Part shown: piece by piece, positions 62,316 through 64,000 of the stretch
How the letters are laid out: the number at the start of each line of letters is the position of its first letter
Numbering within the stretch: position 1 is the first letter of the stretch
Assembly: GCF_008801925.2 (NCBI RefSeq)
Contig: NZ_CP062803.1
Location: 3,472,001 to 3,536,000, forward strand
Direction of reading: 5' to 3'
Length of the DNA: 64,000 nucleotides
Source: Cupriavidus basilensis
Lineage (GTDB): Bacteria; Pseudomonadota; Gammaproteobacteria; Burkholderiales; Burkholderiaceae
Position numbers and translations under genes: made by a program
Notes under the pieces: generated by a model
What the model was told of the DNA's origin: nothing
Seen by the model: only the letters and a program-made list of their open reading frames with translations
Databases searched by the model: none

Positions 62316-63086
62316 TCAGGCCGCGCGAGTATCCGCGTATGCGATGTCGCCATCCACATCCTGCGGCACCACTTCGCTAGCCCGCGAGGCCAGCGCTTCG
62401 CCGATCATCAGCAGGCTGGGATGCACCGGATTGATCCAGGCCGCCGCCTCGCCCGCCGCCATCTGCCGCAGCGTGAACTGGCGGCTGCGCTGGTGCGCCG
62501 AGGTAGCGGCCTCGACCACCCAGGCGGGCGTGGAAGCGGGCTTGCCGTGCGCGATCAGCTGCGCGGCGATGGCTGCCGCCTGGTCGCGGCCCATGTAATA
62601 CACCACCGTGTCGGCCTTGACATCCGCCTCCACGTCGACCGTGTCAGCCGCCTTGGATTGCGTCGCAAACGCCACGCTGCGCGACACGCCGCGCTTGGTG
62701 AGCGGCTTGCGGATCGCCGAAGCCGCCGCCAGCGCGGCGGTGATGCCCGGCACGATCTCGTACTCGATGCCGGCTTCTTCCAGCGCCTGCAGCTCCTCGT
62801 CGGCGCGGCCGAACAGCATCGGATCCCCGCCCTTCAAGCGCACCACGCGCTCGAACTTGCTGGCCTGGTCCACGATCTGGCGGTTGATGAACAACTGCGC
62901 GGTGGAGCGCTGGCCGCAGCGCTTGCCCACCTCGATCAGCTGCGCCTGCGGACACCATGCCAGCATCTCGGGCGAGACCAGCGCATCGTGCAGCACCACC
63001 TGGGCTTCGCCCAAAAGCCGTGCACCGCGCACCGTAATGAGGTCCGCGGCGCCGGGACCCGCGCCGATCAGATAGACCTTGCCCAT
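62316..63086 (-). CDS. cobA: Uroporphyrinogen-III C-methyltransferase
   Basis: 256 residues. It methylates uroporphyrinogen III twice to precorrin-2, the branch point to siroheme and cobalamin. The SUMT motifs are VYLIGAGPGAADLITVRG (about 4-21), the GKRCGQRSTAQ and RLKGGDPMLFGRADEEL blocks, PGITAALAAAS and VVYYMG. It lacks the N-terminal dehydrogenase/chelatase part of CysG. AAGGAG is 6 bases before the ATG at 63086. It follows cysN by 47 bases, so the methylase is made with the sulfate-assimilation genes and most likely serves sulfite reductase. Confidence 0.94.
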   Translation of the reverse strand: MGKVYLIGAGPGAADLITVRGARLLGEAQVVLHDALVSPEMLAWCPQAQLIEVGKRCGQRSTAQLFINRQIVDQASKFERVVRLKGGDPMLFGRADEELQALEEAGIEYEIVPGITAALAAASAIRKPLTKRGVSRSVAFATQSKAADTVDVEADVKADTVVYYMGRDQAAAIAAQLIAHGKPASTPAWVVEAATSAHQRSRQFTLRQMAAGEAAAWINPVHPSLLMIGEALASRASEVVPQDVDGDIAYADTRAA

Positions 63087-63133
63087 GCCATGCTCCTTCG
63101 CGCTCACTGGATCGATTTGCCTATGCACTCGCC

Positions 63134-64000
63134 TTAAGCGAACGCACGGATCATGCCAGCGGCCACGGTGTGGTTGGTGGCTTCATCGATCAGCACGAAC
63201 GCGCCGGTCGCCGGGTTGTCGCCATAGTTGTCGCAGACGATGGGCTTTTGCAGCGAGATCTGCACCGAGCCGATATCGTTCAGGCCGATTTCGTGGCGGT
63301 CGGTCTCGTGCAGCAGCGTATGCACGTCCAGCACGCGATCCACCGACGACACGCGCGCGAACACGCTGGCCGTGGTGTGCTTGAGCACATATTTGCGGGC
63401 CGGATTGAGGGATTCATCGTCGAACCAGCACAGGTCGGCGGTCAGCTTCCTGGCTGAGACGCTGTCCGCGGCGGCAGCCACGAACATATCACCGCGTGAC
63501 ACATCCACGTCTTCCGACAAGCGCACCGTCACGGTCTCGCCCACGCTGGCCGATTCGGCCACGCCGTTGGGGGTCAGCACTTCCGCCACCAGCGCATCGC
63601 GGTTGGCCGGCAGCACGCGCAGCTTCTGGCCCACGCGCACGGTGCCTGCCTCGACCCGGCCGGCATAGCCGCGGAAGTCGTCAGCCTGGGCGCCGTCCTG
63701 GCGGATCACCAGCTGCACCGGGAAACGCAGCGCGGCGTCGCCTTCGGGCGCGGGCTCTTCCACCGGCAGGGCCTCCAGCAGCGGCAGCAGCGGCTCGCCC
63801 TGGTACCACGGCATGGCCTGGCTGGCGTTGACGATATTGTCGCCACGCAGCGCCGACACCGGCACGTAGCGCACATCCTTCAAACCCAGCTGGCTGGCCA
63901 GTTCGGTGTAGGCCGCGCGGATCTGGTTGAAGCGCTCCTCGCTGAACTCGACCAGGTCCATCTTGTTGATGGCCACGATCACGTGTTGCAGTTCCAGCAG
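63134..64000 (-). CDS. cysN: Sulfate adenylyltransferase subunit 1, C-terminal part (runs off the right edge)
   Basis: 288 residues are visible; the N-terminus, with the P-loop, is outside. CysN is the GTPase partner of CysD in ATP sulfurylase. The GTPase G4 motif NKMD lies 11 codons into the visible part, followed by VPVSALRGDN (G5 region) and the translation-factor-like domains 2 and 3: LRFPVQLVIRQDGAQADDFRGYAGRVEAGTVRVG and CWFDDESLNPARKYVLKHTT. The end IGSVQISLQKPI ... GAFVLIDEATNHTVAAGMI is typical. It is probably preceded by cysD beyond the edge. Confidence 0.95.
   Translation of the reverse strand: MLELQHVIVAINKMDLVEFSEERFNQIRAAYTELASQLGLKDVRYVPVSALRGDNIVNASQAMPWYQGEPLLPLLEALPVEEPAPEGDAALRFPVQLVIRQDGAQADDFRGYAGRVEAGTVRVGQKLRVLPANRDALVAEVLTPNGVAESASVGETVTVRLSEDVDVSRGDMFVAAAADSVSARKLTADLCWFDDESLNPARKYVLKHTTASVFARVSSVDRVLDVHTLLHETDRHEIGLNDIGSVQISLQKPIVCDNYGDNPATGAFVLIDEATNHTVAAGMIRAFA

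Noticed and set aside
60587..62359. 590-codon minus-strand frame opposite lptF, lptG and cbiX
   Set aside because: Spans three coupled genes on the other strand; His/Gln/Arg-rich without motifs.

Overview
The window is a stretch of high-GC chromosome from a Burkholderiales beta-proteobacterium, most likely Cupriavidus or a close Ralstonia-type relative. Three things point there: the gene neighbourhoods (DUF3460-scpA-panC, tamA-tamB, holC-pepA-lptF-lptG, a zapA-6S RNA locus), the TANAAT-type -10 boxes, and the FDH3-type formate dehydrogenase cluster. Nearly every base belongs to a housekeeping or metabolic gene. I see no insertion sequence, prophage, CRISPR array, tRNA or rRNA.

Region 1 (1-11.5 kb, minus strand) is a molybdenum formate dehydrogenase locus. 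In transcription order it holds apbC/mrp, DUF3305, DUF3306, a 723-residue polyferredoxin, a TorD-type chaperone, a small Tat-signal protein, the alpha (Cys-type, Tat-exported), beta and gamma subunits with a 77-residue lipoprotein between beta and gamma, and a small periplasmic protein. A truncated lipoprotein gene lies at the left edge. The layout suggests a dedicated assembly and electron-transfer module for a periplasmic formate dehydrogenase.

Region 2 (11.8-26 kb) is housekeeping and envelope: an OmpA-family lipoprotein, metG, a SulP transporter, a BamE-like lipoprotein with tamB and tamA, DUF3460, scpA and panC.

Region 3 (26-42.2 kb) is the cobalamin island. A PepSY membrane protein, a GNAT enzyme and an orphan ParA-like ATPase lead into cobQ, which is divergent from cobU-cbiB-cobD-btuF. 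A second operon, btuB-btuC-btuD-cobO-cobT-cobS-cobC, runs in the opposite direction behind a clear cobalamin riboswitch. Together these cover B12 uptake, adenosylation, the aminopropanol arm and nucleotide-loop assembly. No corrin-ring genes beyond cobQ are present. Two ~97% identical 288-bp structured repeats lie at convergent gene ends (25.9 and 34.5 kb) on either side of the cobQ half of the island.

Region 4 (42.3-46 kb) has zapB-like, zapA and a 6S RNA preceded by a large nested hairpin, then EVE-domain, TauE/SafE and SIMPL genes. Region 5 (46-52 kb, minus) is a malonate catabolic cluster (matR, matA, a Bug-type binding protein, an enoyl-CoA hydratase, matB) with a perfect 16-bp palindrome upstream of matR. 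Region 6 (52-64 kb) holds a HAD phosphatase, lgt, a LysR regulator divergent from ilvD, a DUF2486-like gene, holC, pepA, lptF, lptG, cbiX, cobA and the 3' part of cysN. The last three belong to siroheme synthesis and sulfate assimilation.

Gene identities rest on recognisable motifs and neighbourhoods read by eye. Starts, promoters and RNA ends were not tested by any computation.
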